Positions 54,992-64,000 of a DNA stretch of 64,000 nt are shown here, piece after piece. The position numbers and the translations under genes were made by a program. Below the pieces are notes generated by a model. That model had not been told where the DNA came from. It was given only the letters and a program-made list of their open reading frames with translations, and did not search any database. Position 1 is the stretch's first letter. The number at the start of each line of letters is the position of its first letter. The stretch comes from Thalassotalea fonticola (lineage in GTDB: Bacteria > Pseudomonadota > Gammaproteobacteria > Enterobacterales > Alteromonadaceae): assembly GCF_032911225.1 (NCBI RefSeq), contig NZ_CP136600.1, positions 3,348,001 through 3,412,000 of the forward strand, written 5' to 3'.

Positions 54992-56881
54992 TTAAGCCGA
55001 TCTGCGTAAAAGTCCGTGTTTCTTCAAGTATACCAACAATAAAGAGATTGCCGCAGGTGTTATACCTGAAATACGCGAGGCTTTGCCTAATGTTTCCGGG
55101 CGAGAGTCTGTTAGCTTGGCCACAACTTCGTTTGATAATCCTGAAATTTTTGAAAAGTCAAAATCACCAGGGATCAGAGTATTTTCATGACGTTTCTTTT
55201 TATTGATCTCATCTAACTGACGATCAATATAACCTTGATACTTAGTTTGAATTTCAACTTGCTCAAATGCTTGTTTATCAGTAATCCCAGGGCCAAATTC
55301 ACTAATAGACATTAATTCTTCATAACGAGTTTCAGGACGACGTAACAATTCTTCCAAGTTAGCTTCTTTGCTTAATGGATTTTTAAGCATAGGGTTTAAT
55401 TTATCTACCGCTGGATGATCTTTTTGTACCCATAAAGCGCGTAAACGTTGACGTTCCTGCTCGACATTTTCCATTTTTTCACAAAAACGTGCCCAACGCG
55501 CATCACCAACTAAGCCTAGGTCACGACCTTGCTCTGTTAAGCGAATATCGGCATTGTCTTCGCGTAGTAATAAACGATATTCAGCACGTGAAGTAAACAT
55601 ACGGTAAGGTTCTTTGGTACCTAACGTAGATAAATCATCAATCAAAACGCCCATGTATGCCTGTTCACGACCAGGAGTCCAAGATTCTTTATCTTGACTG
55701 CGACGAGCTGCATTTAAGCCGGCAACTAAACCTTGTGCACCAGCTTCTTCATAACCAGTAGTTCCGTTAATTTGACCAGCAAAAAATAGATTTTCAATAT
55801 GCTTGGTTTCTAAGGTTTGTTTTAAGTCGCGAGGATCAAAGAAATCATATTCGATTGCGTAACCCGGACGTGTAATATGTGCGTTTTCAAAGCCTCTAAT
55901 TGAGCGAACTAATTCCATTTGCACATCAAACGGTAAACTTGTGGAAATACCATTTGGATAAATTTCATGGGTTGTTAAACCTTCAGGCTCAACAAAAATT
56001 TGATGCGAGTCTTTATCACTGAAACGCATAATTTTATCTTCAATTGATGGGCAATAGCGTGGGCCAATTCCTTCAATTACACCGGTATACATTGGTGAAC
56101 GATCTAAGCCACTACGAATAATGTCATGCGTATTAGTATTAGTATGGGTAATGTAGCAAGGGATCTGCTGCGGGTGATGTTCAGTTTTTCCCATAAACGA
56201 GAATGTTGGCACTGGTGCATCGCCTGCTTGTTCTTGCATCACAGAAAAATCAAGACTGCGGGCATCTAAACGAGGTGGGGTTCCGGTTTTTAAACGATCG
56301 ATCCTAAATGGCATATCTCGTAAACGATCAGCTAAATTAACTGATGCAGGATCGCCTGCGCGACCACCTTGATAACTGTTTAAGCCAATATGTATCTGAC
56401 CTGCAAGGAAAGTACCTACGGTTAATACAACAGTTTTACCAGTAAACTTTAATCCCATTTGCGTAGAAACACCGGCTACACGATCACCATCCATGATCAA
56501 GTCATCACATGCTTGTTGGAATATTGTTAAATTTTCTTGGTTTTCCAAATAGTTACGTACATAAGACTTGTATAATAAACGATCCGCTTGTGCTCTTGTT
56601 GCACGAACAGCCGGCCCCTTTGAAGAGTTAAGTGTACGAAATTGGATCCCGGCATGATCAGTTGCTTCAGCCATTAAACCACCTAGCGCATCAATCTCTT
56701 TTACCAGGTGACCTTTACCGATTCCACCTATTGCTGGATTACACGACATGGCACCCAAAGTGTCAATATTATGAGTAAGCAATAATGTTTTGCAACCCAT
56801 ACGAGCTGCCGCTAAAGATGCTTCTGTGCCTGCGTGTCCGCCCCCAACAACAATTACGTCAAAGGATTCTTGATACAACAT
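54992..56881 (-). CDS. mnmG: tRNA uridine-5-carboxymethylaminomethyl synthase subunit MnmG
   Basis: 629 residues. FAD-binding [19 protein letters not shown] (about 11-29), [17 protein letters not shown] and SCNPAIGG loop, [11 protein letters not shown]-terminal MnmE-binding helices. Forms a complex with MnmE to modify wobble U34 of tRNAs. Located immediately beside the oriC region. Confidence 0.98.
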   Translation of the reverse strand: MLYQESFDVIVVGGGHAGTEASLAAARMGCKTLLLTHNIDTLGAMSCNPAIGGIGKGHLVKEIDALGGLMAEATDHAGIQFRTLNSSKGPAVRATRAQADRLLYKSYVRNYLENQENLTIFQQACDDLIMDGDRVAGVSTQMGLKFTGKTVVLTVGTFLAGQIHIGLNSYQGGRAGDPASVNLADRLRDMPFRIDRLKTGTPPRLDARSLDFSVMQEQAGDAPVPTFSFMGKTEHHPQQIPCYITHTNTNTHDIIRSGLDRSPMYTGVIEGIGPRYCPSIEDKIMRFSDKDSHQIFVEPEGLTTHEIYPNGISTSLPFDVQMELVRSIRGFENAHITRPGYAIEYDFFDPRDLKQTLETKHIENLFFAGQINGTTGYEEAGAQGLVAGLNAARRSQDKESWTPGREQAYMGVLIDDLSTLGTKEPYRMFTSRAEYRLLLREDNADIRLTEQGRDLGLVGDARWARFCEKMENVEQERQRLRALWVQKDHPAVDKLNPMLKNPLSKEANLEELLRRPETRYEELMSISEFGPGITDKQAFEQVEIQTKYQGYIDRQLDEINKKKRHENTLIPGDFDFSKISGLSNEVVAKLTDSRPETLGKASRISGITPAAISLLLVYLKKHGLLRRSA

Positions 56882-57281
56882 GCTTGAGCACCTCTAAAAA
56901 TTTATGAATGAAAAATATAAGATGTGTATTCTACCGTTATTTTTAGCTGAGGGATACGATCAAAGTGTTAAAAAGATCTAAGGTTTGATCGTTAAATAAT
57001 ATATAAAGATCTATTATTAGATCTTATTACTATTACTATTAAGGATCCTTATTTCTGTTGATAAGTAGTATTTTCATATATACAACATATGTTTAGGTAA
57101 GATCGGATCCTGTGATCAAAGCTTGATCAACTACCGTATAAGCTTTGATCAAAACATCTATTTATCCACAAGCACTTTTACTTAAATTTAATGTACACTG
57201 AATAATAATAGAAAATTAATATGTTTTACCCAGAGTTATCCACATTTGTATTTTAATGTGATCTAATATGTGAATAACTCT
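56882..57281. other. oriC: Putative replication origin oriC
   Basis: 400 bp without a gene between mnmG and mioC, the E. coli oriC position. I count 13 GATC (Dam) sites. Three DnaA boxes: TTATCCACA at 57162-57170 and 57236-57244, and TTATTCACA (reverse) at 57269-57277. An AT-rich part near 57.0 kb with GATCTATTATTAG and GATCTTATTACTATT resembles the 13-mer unwinding element. Confidence 0.88.
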
Positions 57282-57725
57282 TTATAACTGATCAATTATT
57301 GATCGTACCCAATTGGCAGAAGCTTCTTCTGGATCATCAATATCGATCATATCTATGGTAAATATATTAGCTAGCTGTTTTGCACTTTTATCTAACATTA
57401 TGTTTTGTATGCTTTTTCCTGCAGAACAAAACGTGTCATAGCTGCTGTCGCCGACAGCGATCACGAAGAAAGGTAGATCGTTAAAGTCTTGATCGTCAGC
57501 TTTTAGATCGTGGATAAAATTTTCGATGTTTTCAGGGAAATCCCCTGCACCATGAGTTGAAGTACAAAACAGCCAAGTCTGATCTTTTTTATTTATTTCA
57601 GAATAATTGGGCTGAAAGTGTATTTTTGTGCTGTGACCATGCTCTTTTAGTACTTCTTCAGCTGCTTCTGCAACGTACTCTGTACCACCTAACATACTGC
57701 CAACTATGATTTGAAATGAGGACAT
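57282..57725 (-). CDS. mioC: Flavodoxin MioC
   Basis: 147 residues. FMN-binding flavodoxin: IIVGSMLGGTEYVAEAAEEVL at the start, CTSTHGAGDFPENIENF and VIAVGDSSYDTFCSAGK. MioC supports biotin synthase in vitro; in E. coli its transcription passes through oriC, as would be the case here. Confidence 0.93.
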   Translation of the reverse strand: MSSFQIIVGSMLGGTEYVAEAAEEVLKEHGHSTKIHFQPNYSEINKKDQTWLFCTSTHGAGDFPENIENFIHDLKADDQDFNDLPFFVIAVGDSSYDTFCSAGKSIQNIMLDKSAKQLANIFTIDMIDIDDPEEASANWVRSIIDQL

Positions 57726-57780
57726 TGATACTCCCTATTTGGATAAAATATTGTGATTTTATATAGCGGAAGTATATAGG

Positions 57781-57820
57781 AAAACAGAAACGAGAGGCGA
57801 GAAACTAGAAACGAAAATCG
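57781..57820. repeat. GAAACGAG-rich short repeat
   Basis: GAAACGAGAGGCGAGAAAC and TAGAAACGAAA. The same motif returns near 59.42 kb and, inverted, near 57.95 and 59.6 kb, on both sides of mnmE. Confidence 0.5.
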
Positions 57821-57920
57821 TGGATAAATTCCAGTTCATGCTTAGAATTGCAAGTATTGTGGTAGGAGTAATGATGAAAAAATATTTTAATAGAATATAT
57901 TTAGCCTTCTGCAAATAGAA

Positions 57921-57950
57921 AAGCCTAACAATATCAATTGTCAGGCTCTT
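57921..57950 (-). terminator. Terminator of mnmE
   Basis: AGCCTAACAAT and ATTGTCAGGCT (one mismatch) form a stem; on the minus strand it is followed by TTTTC. It lies 27 bases after the mnmE stop. Confidence 0.65.
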
Positions 57951-57976
57951 CGTTTCTAGCACTCTCGTATCTTTCT

Positions 57977-59362
57977 TTATTTACCTATACAAAACGAAGA
58001 AAATATCTGGCCTAACAGGTCATCAGAAGTAAACTCACCGGTGATTTCATTGAGTTCTTGTTGGCATATGCGTAATTCTTCGGCTAAAATTTCGCCAGCA
58101 ACATATGACTCAAGTTGATCTAAGCCACTAATTAAATGTTGGTGAGCATTATTTAATGCGACTAAATGACGTCGACGTGCCATAAAACCACCTTCAATAT
58201 TACCTTCATAACCCATACATTCTTTTAAGTGATCTTTTAATGTCGTAACACCAGATTCAGTTTTTGCCGACAAAGAAACCGTTGGCGTGCCGTGATCTAT
58301 CGTTAAACCGGTTGCTATACCACTGACATCGGCTTTATTTTTAACTATAGTTACTCCCATATTCGCAGGTAGCTTTTCAAAAAACTCAGGCCAGAAGGCT
58401 TTTGGGTTGTCGCCTGTTTCTTTACATGAGTCGATCATTAATAAGACTCTATCGGCTTGTGCAATTTCTTTCCAGGCACGCTCAATGCCGATTTGTTCCA
58501 CTTTATCTGGACTTTCTCGTAAACCAGCAGTATCAATAATATGTAATGGCATGCCATCAATATGGATCTGTTCGCTTAATACATCACGAGTAGTACCTTC
58601 AATGTCAGTAACTATGGCGGAATCTTTTCCACTTAAAGCATTCAGCAAGCTTGATTTACCTGCATTTGGACGCCCTGCAATCACCACACGCATACCTTCT
58701 CTGATAATGGCGCCTTGTTGAGCTTTAGCCATCACATCGTCAACCTGGGTGATTAACGATTTTAAATCGGTATTAATTTTAGTATCGGCAAGAAAATCAA
58801 TTTCTTCTTCAGGAAAGTCGATAGCAGCTTCTACGTACATACGTAAATGGATCACATCATCTACTAATTGATGTACAAGCTTGGAAAAATCACCTTGTAG
58901 GGAGTGTAAGGCGCAGCGAGCAGCTTGTTCAGAGCTTGAATTGATTAAATCGGCGATCGCCTCGGCTTGGGTTAAGTCAAGCTTATCATTCATAAATGCT
59001 TGCTCTGAAAACTCTCCTGGACGGGCCATACGAACAGCTTTTAAGCTTAATATATGTTTTAGCAACATATCCAAAATAACCGGTCCACCATGGCCCTGTA
59101 ATTCTAATATATCTTCGCCAGTGAACGAGTTAGGACCTTTAAAGTAAAGTGCGATGCCTTGATCTATAACTTGTTTATTTTGATCATAAAATGGTAAATA
59201 TTCTGCTTTTCTGATTTCTGGTACTTTACCTAATAAATGCTCGGCAACCATTTTGGCTAGGGGTCCTGAAACACGAATTATGCCCACACCACCTCTACCT
59301 GGTGCTGTCGCTTGTGCAGCTATGGTTTCAGTGTTGTGGCTTAGAGAGCTTGTGTTTGGCAT
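57977..59362 (-). CDS. mnmE: tRNA modification GTPase MnmE
   Basis: 461 residues. N-terminal tetrahydrofolate-binding domain ([21 protein letters not shown]), G domain with [14 protein letters not shown] (about 221-234), DTAGLRE, NKAD, and C-terminal FCIGK with the family's conserved Cys. Acts with MnmG on tRNA U34. Flanked by GAAACGAG-type repeats. Confidence 0.98.
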   Translation of the reverse strand: MPNTSSLSHNTETIAAQATAPGRGGVGIIRVSGPLAKMVAEHLLGKVPEIRKAEYLPFYDQNKQVIDQGIALYFKGPNSFTGEDILELQGHGGPVILDMLLKHILSLKAVRMARPGEFSEQAFMNDKLDLTQAEAIADLINSSSEQAARCALHSLQGDFSKLVHQLVDDVIHLRMYVEAAIDFPEEEIDFLADTKINTDLKSLITQVDDVMAKAQQGAIIREGMRVVIAGRPNAGKSSLLNALSGKDSAIVTDIEGTTRDVLSEQIHIDGMPLHIIDTAGLRESPDKVEQIGIERAWKEIAQADRVLLMIDSCKETGDNPKAFWPEFFEKLPANMGVTIVKNKADVSGIATGLTIDHGTPTVSLSAKTESGVTTLKDHLKECMGYEGNIEGGFMARRRHLVALNNAHQHLISGLDQLESYVAGEILAEELRICQQELNEITGEFTSDDLLGQIFSSFCIGK

Positions 59363-59414
59363 TGGTTAATTCGCTAATTCGTTTAAATTGGATAATTGGT
59401 TGTATTATAAACAT

Positions 59415-59453
59415 AAAAGAAACGAGAGACTAGAAACGAGGGACGAAGAGCCG
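59415..59453. repeat. GAAACGAG-rich short repeat
   Basis: GAAACGAGAGACTAGAAACG followed by AGGGACGAAGAGC, related to the repeat near 57.8 kb. The ACTGTCATTCC start of a second repeat family follows near 59493. Confidence 0.5.
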
Positions 59454-59621
59454 AAAATTAACAGATATTAAATATGTTATTAGATAAAATATACTGTCAT
59501 TCCATCACTCGCACTAGCGAGGGGGAACCTTGTGGGTAAATTATTAACATATTTACTCTTTAATTCGTTTCAACATCCAGCTTCCAGACATGCTCTTCGT
59601 TTCTCGCCTCTTAAAAGTAAA

Positions 59622-59645
59622 AAGGGTAGCTAACCAGCTACCCTT
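59622..59645 (-). terminator. Terminator of the rpmH-yidC cluster
   Basis: AAGGGTAGCT-AACC-AGCTACCCTT, ten-base stem 24 bases after the yidC stop, with TTTTTAC following on the minus strand. Confidence 0.8.
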
Positions 59646-59668
59646 GTTTATTCATTTTAGAAGTTATA

Positions 59669-61327
59669 TTACTTCTTCGCTAACAGTGCTTTTTCTTCGG
59701 CTTTATCTATACCTCTGAAAATAATCAGCATTTGAACAATAGTAATTACGTTTGAAATAAACCAGTAAAGTACTAATCCTGATGGGAACCATAAGAAGAA
59801 GAAGGTGAAAAACACTGGCATCCACTGCATCATTTTTTGCTGCATAGGATCTTGGCTCATCGCTGGTTGTAATTTTTGCATTAACAACATCGATGCACCC
59901 ATTAAAATAGGCAAGATAAAGTAAGGGTCTTTTGATGATAAATCAGTGATCCATAGTCCAAACTCTGCATGACGTAATTCAACACTTTCCATAAACACCC
60001 AGTAAAGTGCTAAGAAAATTGGCATTTGTAGAATTAGCGGTAAACAACCACCAGCAGGGTTTACTTTCTCTTTCTTATAAAGCTCCATCATAGCTTGTGA
60101 CATTTTTTGTCTGTCATCGCCATGGCGTTCTTTTAATGCAGCCATTTTTGGTTGAATTTTACGCATTTTCGCCATTGACGTATATTGCGTTTTAGTAAGT
60201 GGGTACATTAATGTTTTCACTACAATAGTGATACAAATAATTGCTAAACCCCAGTTTACCACGATATCTTGAATGAAAATTAGTAACCAGAATAATGGTT
60301 GGCTGATCATCCAAAGGAAACCGTAATCAACTGTTAAGTCTAAACCTTCAGAGATTTTTTCTAACTTGTCTTGGTCTTTAGGGCCTACATAGAAAGTAGA
60401 TGTGGCAGTTTCAGAACTACCTGGAGCAATATTAATTAATGGTTCTTTAAAACCGATAACAGCTTGACCATTGTTGTCTAAATAACGGCTATATAGTTGA
60501 TTGTTTGTTTCATTACTTGGTACCCAGGCGGTAACAAAGTAATGCTGAAGCATAGCTACCCAGCCAGCTTTAGTTGATTCTTTTAAATTTGCGTCTTCAA
60601 TATCACCAAAGTCATACTTTTCATAACGAGTTTCGCTCGTAGAGTATGCAGCACCTCGGTAGGTTGGCATCATCATATTAGAGTCTTCATCAACATTGGT
60701 TGATTGCTTTAACTGACCGTATAACTGAACAGAAGCTGCGGCTGACGAGTTGTTGATAATTTTATAATTAACAGCTACGTCATATTTACCTTTAGTTAAA
60801 GTAAAACTCTTTACATAGGTGATGTCATTTTCAGAAAATGTTAATTCAACAACTAAGCTGTCATTGCTTTCATTTAAAGCATAACTTTGCGCAGCAGTTG
60901 AGTAAATTGGACGACCTGCAGGATTAGCATCAGGACCTTGACTACCGATTAAGCCACTTTGAGCAACAAAGGTATAACCTTGAGTGGTTAATATTGGCAT
61001 TGGGATGCCACTGCCTTGTTCAGTTTCAAAGGCTAATAAATTAGCTGCAATAATGTCGCCACCTTGTGTATTAACTTTAAGTTCTAATACATCTGAAGTA
61101 ATGGTAATTATGCCACCTTTAGTTTCAGCTTGCGGTACTGACGTTTGTTCGCCAGTTGCAGCAGGAATAAACTCGCCAGATTCAGCTGAGTTACTAGAAG
61201 GTACAGAAGTAGTTTCACTAACTTCTACCGGTGTTTGAATAGGGGCATTATCCATTTGCCATTGGTTGAATAGTAAATAACTAACAACTAACAATGCTAC
61301 AAATAGCAAACCGCGTTGTGATTCCAT
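59669..61327 (-). CDS. yidC: Membrane protein insertase YidC
   Basis: 552 residues. N-terminal TM (LLFVALLVVSYLLFNQW), large periplasmic domain to about 340, then five-TM core with the MTKTQYTSMAKMRKIQPKM-type loop (PLTKTQYTSMAKMRKIQP), PAGGCLPLILQMPIFLALYW and a late LQPAMSQDPMQQKMM. Inserts membrane proteins alone or with SecYEG. Start seven bases downstream of yidD's stop. Confidence 0.98.
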   Translation of the reverse strand: MESQRGLLFVALLVVSYLLFNQWQMDNAPIQTPVEVSETTSVPSSNSAESGEFIPAATGEQTSVPQAETKGGIITITSDVLELKVNTQGGDIIAANLLAFETEQGSGIPMPILTTQGYTFVAQSGLIGSQGPDANPAGRPIYSTAAQSYALNESNDSLVVELTFSENDITYVKSFTLTKGKYDVAVNYKIINNSSAAASVQLYGQLKQSTNVDEDSNMMMPTYRGAAYSTSETRYEKYDFGDIEDANLKESTKAGWVAMLQHYFVTAWVPSNETNNQLYSRYLDNNGQAVIGFKEPLINIAPGSSETATSTFYVGPKDQDKLEKISEGLDLTVDYGFLWMISQPLFWLLIFIQDIVVNWGLAIICITIVVKTLMYPLTKTQYTSMAKMRKIQPKMAALKERHGDDRQKMSQAMMELYKKEKVNPAGGCLPLILQMPIFLALYWVFMESVELRHAEFGLWITDLSSKDPYFILPILMGASMLLMQKLQPAMSQDPMQQKMMQWMPVFFTFFFLWFPSGLVLYWFISNVITIVQMLIIFRGIDKAEEKALLAKK

Positions 61328-61333
61328 AATGTG

Positions 61334-61582
61334 CTAATTCTCTTGTTTTGATTTTGGTACGGGATCTTCTCCACCCGCATGCAGTGGGTGACATCTTAAT
61401 ATACGTTTGCCTGCTAACCAACCACCTTTTAACACGCCAAAGCGATTAATTGCTTCAATAGCATAAGTAGAGCAGGTTGGATCGAATCGACAATTATTGC
61501 CTAAGAGCGGGCTAAGCCAACGTTTATAAGCAATTATGGGAGCAATAATTAACTTTTGTGCCGTTGAATTATTTTTCGCCAT
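61334..61582 (-). CDS. yidD: Membrane protein insertion efficiency factor YidD
   Basis: 82 residues. [32 protein letters not shown] and [18 protein letters not shown], matching YidD throughout, including three conserved Cys. Amphipathic protein helping insertion. Overlaps the end of rnpA by 34 bases in another frame. Confidence 0.95.
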   Translation of the reverse strand: MAKNNSTAQKLIIAPIIAYKRWLSPLLGNNCRFDPTCSTYAIEAINRFGVLKGGWLAGKRILRCHPLHAGGEDPVPKSKQEN

Positions 61583-61905
61583 ATTTTTTCCAGTTGTTGA
61601 TTTATCGCATCGTTATCGAGTTTATCAATGCCAGACTTTACCATAACAACCAGATCGACTGCAGGTAATTTATGTTGATTTAATCGAAAACTTTCTCTGG
61701 TAAGTCGTTTTACACGATTTCTTTGCACAGCTAATTTAACTCGCTTCTTGGCAATAGCCATGCCTAAGCGATTATTATTGTCTGAATTTGAAGTAATTAA
61801 GATGGTGAAATGGTTAGAACCATAACGAGTGGGGTTGTCGAAGACTTGTTTAAAATGACCGGGAGTCAACAAACGTGACTCCCGATTAAATTCGTAGTTA
61901 CCCAT
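61549..61905 (-). CDS. rnpA: Ribonuclease P protein component
   Basis: 118 residues. Core motif [22 protein letters not shown] (the RNR box) and [19 protein letters not shown] near the start. Protein cofactor of RNase P for tRNA 5' processing. 32 bases after rpmH. Confidence 0.95.
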   Translation of the reverse strand: MGNYEFNRESRLLTPGHFKQVFDNPTRYGSNHFTILITSNSDNNNRLGMAIAKKRVKLAVQRNRVKRLTRESFRLNQHKLPAVDLVVMVKSGIDKLDNDAINQQLEKIWRKIIQRHKS

Positions 61906-61937
61906 ATGGGTTACTTATCCTTATTTTACAATAAGAA

Positions 61938-62072
61938 TTAAGCGGTAAGCTTAGCACGACCTTTTGCACGACGACGTGCAATTACTGCACGACCGTTTTT
62001 AGTTGCCATGCGAGCACGGAAACCGTGGTTACGTTTACGCTTTAAGTTACTAGGTTGAAATGTTCTTTTCAT
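61938..62072 (-). CDS. rpmH: 50S ribosomal protein L34
   Basis: 44 residues: [20 protein letters not shown], then [20 protein letters not shown], complete L34. The frame is open further upstream to 62165 but the true start is the ATG at 62072 (family length). First gene of the leftward rpmH-rnpA-yidD-yidC unit, divergent from dnaA. Confidence 0.97.
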   Translation of the reverse strand: MKRTFQPSNLKRKRNHGFRARMATKNGRAVIARRRAKGRAKLTA

Positions 62073-62165
62073 TACGCTAATCCGTCTGTTTTGTTTGCTT
62101 TGCGAAAACAAACGTTTTCGAGCAGGGTGATAAAATTTGAGGCCGAATTCTAAGTTTAATTGCAA

Positions 62166-62693
62166 CTAAAGTCAACGATAATTATAAATTAATAATAGAA
62201 AAGATCCTTTTCGCATTAATAGGGATCTTTTTGATCACAAATTACGATCGTTAATTATGATCTTTATCCTCTATGGCCAGTGTTTTTATGGTTAAAACAA
62301 TAATGTCCACAGTTTTATAACAATAGAAAGTTTTAGCTTTAATAACTTTATATTTGGCAAGGAGTATTATAGTTTATTATATCGCTTAATTAATAGTAGT
62401 GATTACAATTTAATCTATTTATTATAACGTTTAATATCAACAAGTTATCTTTAATATCTATTTTTAGTAAAAGTTTTTTTTCATTTAATGCTTTTGCCGT
62501 ATTGCACTTGTGGATAAGTAGGGAGATAATGACTTTAATCTAACAATTATTATTATAACTTAGATCGTTTCGACCATTATTTATTTAGCACTCAATTAGT
62601 CATTAAATTTATTGTTTTTCAATATTTTTATATAACTGATTCTTTTCTAGTTAGTGCCATCAGAGTTAAGCGATTTATTACAGGAGTTTTTGA
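62166..62693. promoter_or_regulatory. rpmH-dnaA divergent regulatory region
   Basis: About 530 AT-rich bases without a gene. Six GATC sites at about 62200-62270, an inverted repeat AAAAGATCC/GGATCTTTT (about 62198-62231), and one DnaA box TTATCCACA on the minus strand (62509-62517), a likely site for DnaA autoregulation. Confidence 0.7.
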
Positions 62694-64000
62694 GTGGAAC
62701 ATTCACTCTGGAAAAGTTGCTTATCTGTTCTTGAAGAAGAACTACCTGCCCAGCAATTTAGTATGTGGATAAGACCACTACAATGTGTTGTTGACAGCAA
62801 CAGCATGACTTTATATGCACCAAACCGATTTGTCCTTGATTGGGTTCGTGAAAAGTACATGACCCGAATTACTCAGTTGGTTGCTATAGAAGAATCAAAC
62901 CCACCAGAATTACGGTTCGATGTTGGTAATAAACCCGCCCAAGTTCAAAGTGTTGCTGCCGAGGTTGCCAATAAATTTGCAGCCAGCCACAACCAAAATT
63001 ACGCACAAGCAAGTGCTAGTGCCGAAGTTGTTCCAAATATTCCTAAAACTACCAATGTAAGAGATAAGTATACTTTCGATAATTTCGTAGAAGGTAAATC
63101 TAATCAGCTGGCCCGTGCCGCAGCTTCACAAGTTGCCGATAATCCTGGTCAAGCATATAACCCGTTGTTTATTTATGGCGGCACTGGTTTAGGAAAAACC
63201 CACTTATTACATGCTGTTGGTAACGGAATTCTGTTAAAAAATCCAAAAGCCAAAATTGCTTACATGCATTCTGAACGTTTTGTACAAGATATGGTTAAAG
63301 CATTGCAAAACAATGAAATTGAAAAATTTAAGCAATACTATCGCGGTGTCGATGCCTTACTAATTGATGATATTCAATTTTTTGCTAATAAAGAACGAAC
63401 GCAAGAAGAGTTTTTCCATACCTTTAATGCCTTATTAGAAGGTAATCAGCAAATAATATTAACTAGTGATAGATATCCAAAAGAAATCACTGGTGTTGAA
63501 GATAGATTAAAATCCCGTTTTGGTTGGGGCTTAACTTTAGCAATTGAACCGCCAGAGCTTGAAACAAGGGTGGCAATATTAAAACGCAAAGCGCAAGAGA
63601 GTAATACTAATTTGGCAGATGAAGTTGCATTCTTCATAGCCAAACGTTTACGTTCTAATGTTCGCGAATTGGAAGGAGCATTAAATAGAGTTATCGCTAA
63701 TGCTAATTTTACCGGCCGCCCAATTACTATTGATTTTGTTCGTGAAGCATTACGTGATTTACTAGCCTTACAAGATAAACTTGTGACGATAGACAATATA
63801 CAAAGGACTGTTGCTGAGTATTACAAAATTAAAGTTGCAGATATTTTATCAAAACGTCGCAATCGATCCGTTGCCAGACCAAGACAAATTGCAATGGCAT
63901 TAGCAAAAGAATTAACTAATCACAGTTTACCTGAGATTGGTGATGCGTTTGGTGGTCGTGATCACACTACGGTCCTACACGCATGTCGTAAAGTTAAATC
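62694..64000 (+). CDS. dnaA: Chromosomal replication initiator DnaA, 3' end outside window
   Basis: About 435 codons seen. Start GTG 62694 with AGGAG seven bases upstream. Domain I ([22 protein letters not shown]), linker, AAA+ domain with Walker [16 protein letters not shown] (about 161-175) and Walker [10 protein letters not shown], and domain IV with the DnaA-box-binding signature [15 protein letters not shown]. Binds the DnaA boxes at oriC to open DNA. Only the last about 20-25 residues are missing. Confidence 0.98.
   Translation, partial: MEHSLWKSCLSVLEEELPAQQFSMWIRPLQCVVDSNSMTLYAPNRFVLDWVREKYMTRITQLVAIEESNPPELRFDVGNKPAQVQSVAAEVANKFAASHNQNYAQASASAEVVPNIPKTTNVRDKYTFDNFVEGKSNQLARAAASQVADNPGQAYNPLFIYGGTGLGKTHLLHAVGNGILLKNPKAKIAYMHSERFVQDMVKALQNNEIEKFKQYYRGVDALLIDDIQFFANKERTQEEFFHTFNALLEGNQQIILTSDRYPKEITGVEDRLKSRFGWGLTLAIEPPELETRVAILKRKAQESNTNLADEVAFFIAKRLRSNVRELEGALNRVIANANFTGRPITIDFVREALRDLLALQDKLVTIDNIQRTVAEYYKIKVADILSKRRNRSVARPRQIAMALAKELTNHSLPEIGDAFGGRDHTTVLHACRKVK

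Noticed and set aside
52300..57300. parS sites near parAB
   Set aside because: No TGTTTCACGTGAAACA-like 16-mer seen by eye in this stretch; a computed scan with mismatches would be needed.
57759..57962. Minus-strand ORF between mioC and mnmE
   Set aside because: It contains the GAAACGAG repeat and the mnmE terminator, lacks a ribosome site and matches no family.

Overview
This is a window from an AT-rich marine gammaproteobacterial chromosome, most likely an Alteromonadales member such as Colwelliaceae (Colwellia or Thalassotalea type). The evidence is the gene order rpmH-rnpA-yidD-yidC-mnmE-mioC-oriC-mnmG-rsmG-parA-parB-atpIBEFHAGDC next to dnaA, plus several families common in that order (DUF3019, MipA, choice-of-anchor H, GlyGly-CTERM proteins). 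The genus is an inference.

Region 1 (1 to about 21.45 kb) is a large sedentary chromosomal integron. About 36 gene cassettes, all on the minus strand, are separated by attC sites of about 100 bp. Nearly every cassette can be delimited exactly, because the seven-base core at its start is the reverse complement of the outer core of its own attC. Cargo includes a PfpI-type protein without its cysteine, a methyltransferase, two VOC proteins, a nitrilase-type amidohydrolase, a GFA protein, two serine esterases, a GNAT acetyltransferase, an M28 peptidase, a Phd/ParE toxin-antitoxin pair, a P-loop kinase, a Rho-binding antiterminator (Rof), a SIMPL protein, a DUF3800 protein and many small membrane or secreted proteins. 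One cassette has a promoter, hairpin and terminator leader that may be a small RNA or attenuator.

Region 2 (21.45-23.2 kb) is the integron platform. The inferred attI lies near 21.44 kb. A sugar O-acetyltransferase gene then sits, unusually, between attI and the divergent integrase gene intI. intI is split by a -1 frameshift at an A AAA AAC run just before the catalytic HxLRH...H...Y part, so the integrase is a pseudogene, a recoded gene or a sequencing artefact.

Region 3 (23.3-45.1 kb) carries a Tsx/OmpK porin, glmU, and then about 19.6 kb separating glmU from atpC. It holds a choice-of-anchor H protein, a PepSY / PhoPQ-like operon, a DUF3300 protein, a serine hydrolase lipoprotein, mipA-DUF3019-RstAB-like genes, an LTA-synthase-like sulfatase, a VIT/VWA GlyGly-CTERM protein, an XRE regulator and an MFS-acyltransferase-ligase fusion (Aas). 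Two regulons are readable: TTCAG direct repeats with 11-bp periodicity upstream of three transcription units around the PhoPQ-like genes, and RstA-box matches upstream of mipA and of the serine hydrolase gene.

Region 4 (45.2-64 kb) is core genome: the complete ATP synthase operon, parBA, rsmG, mnmG, an oriC-like region between mioC and mnmG (13 GATC sites and three DnaA boxes), mnmE, yidC, yidD, rnpA, rpmH and the divergent dnaA gene, cut by the window end. The integron therefore lies only about 34 kb from the putative replication origin.
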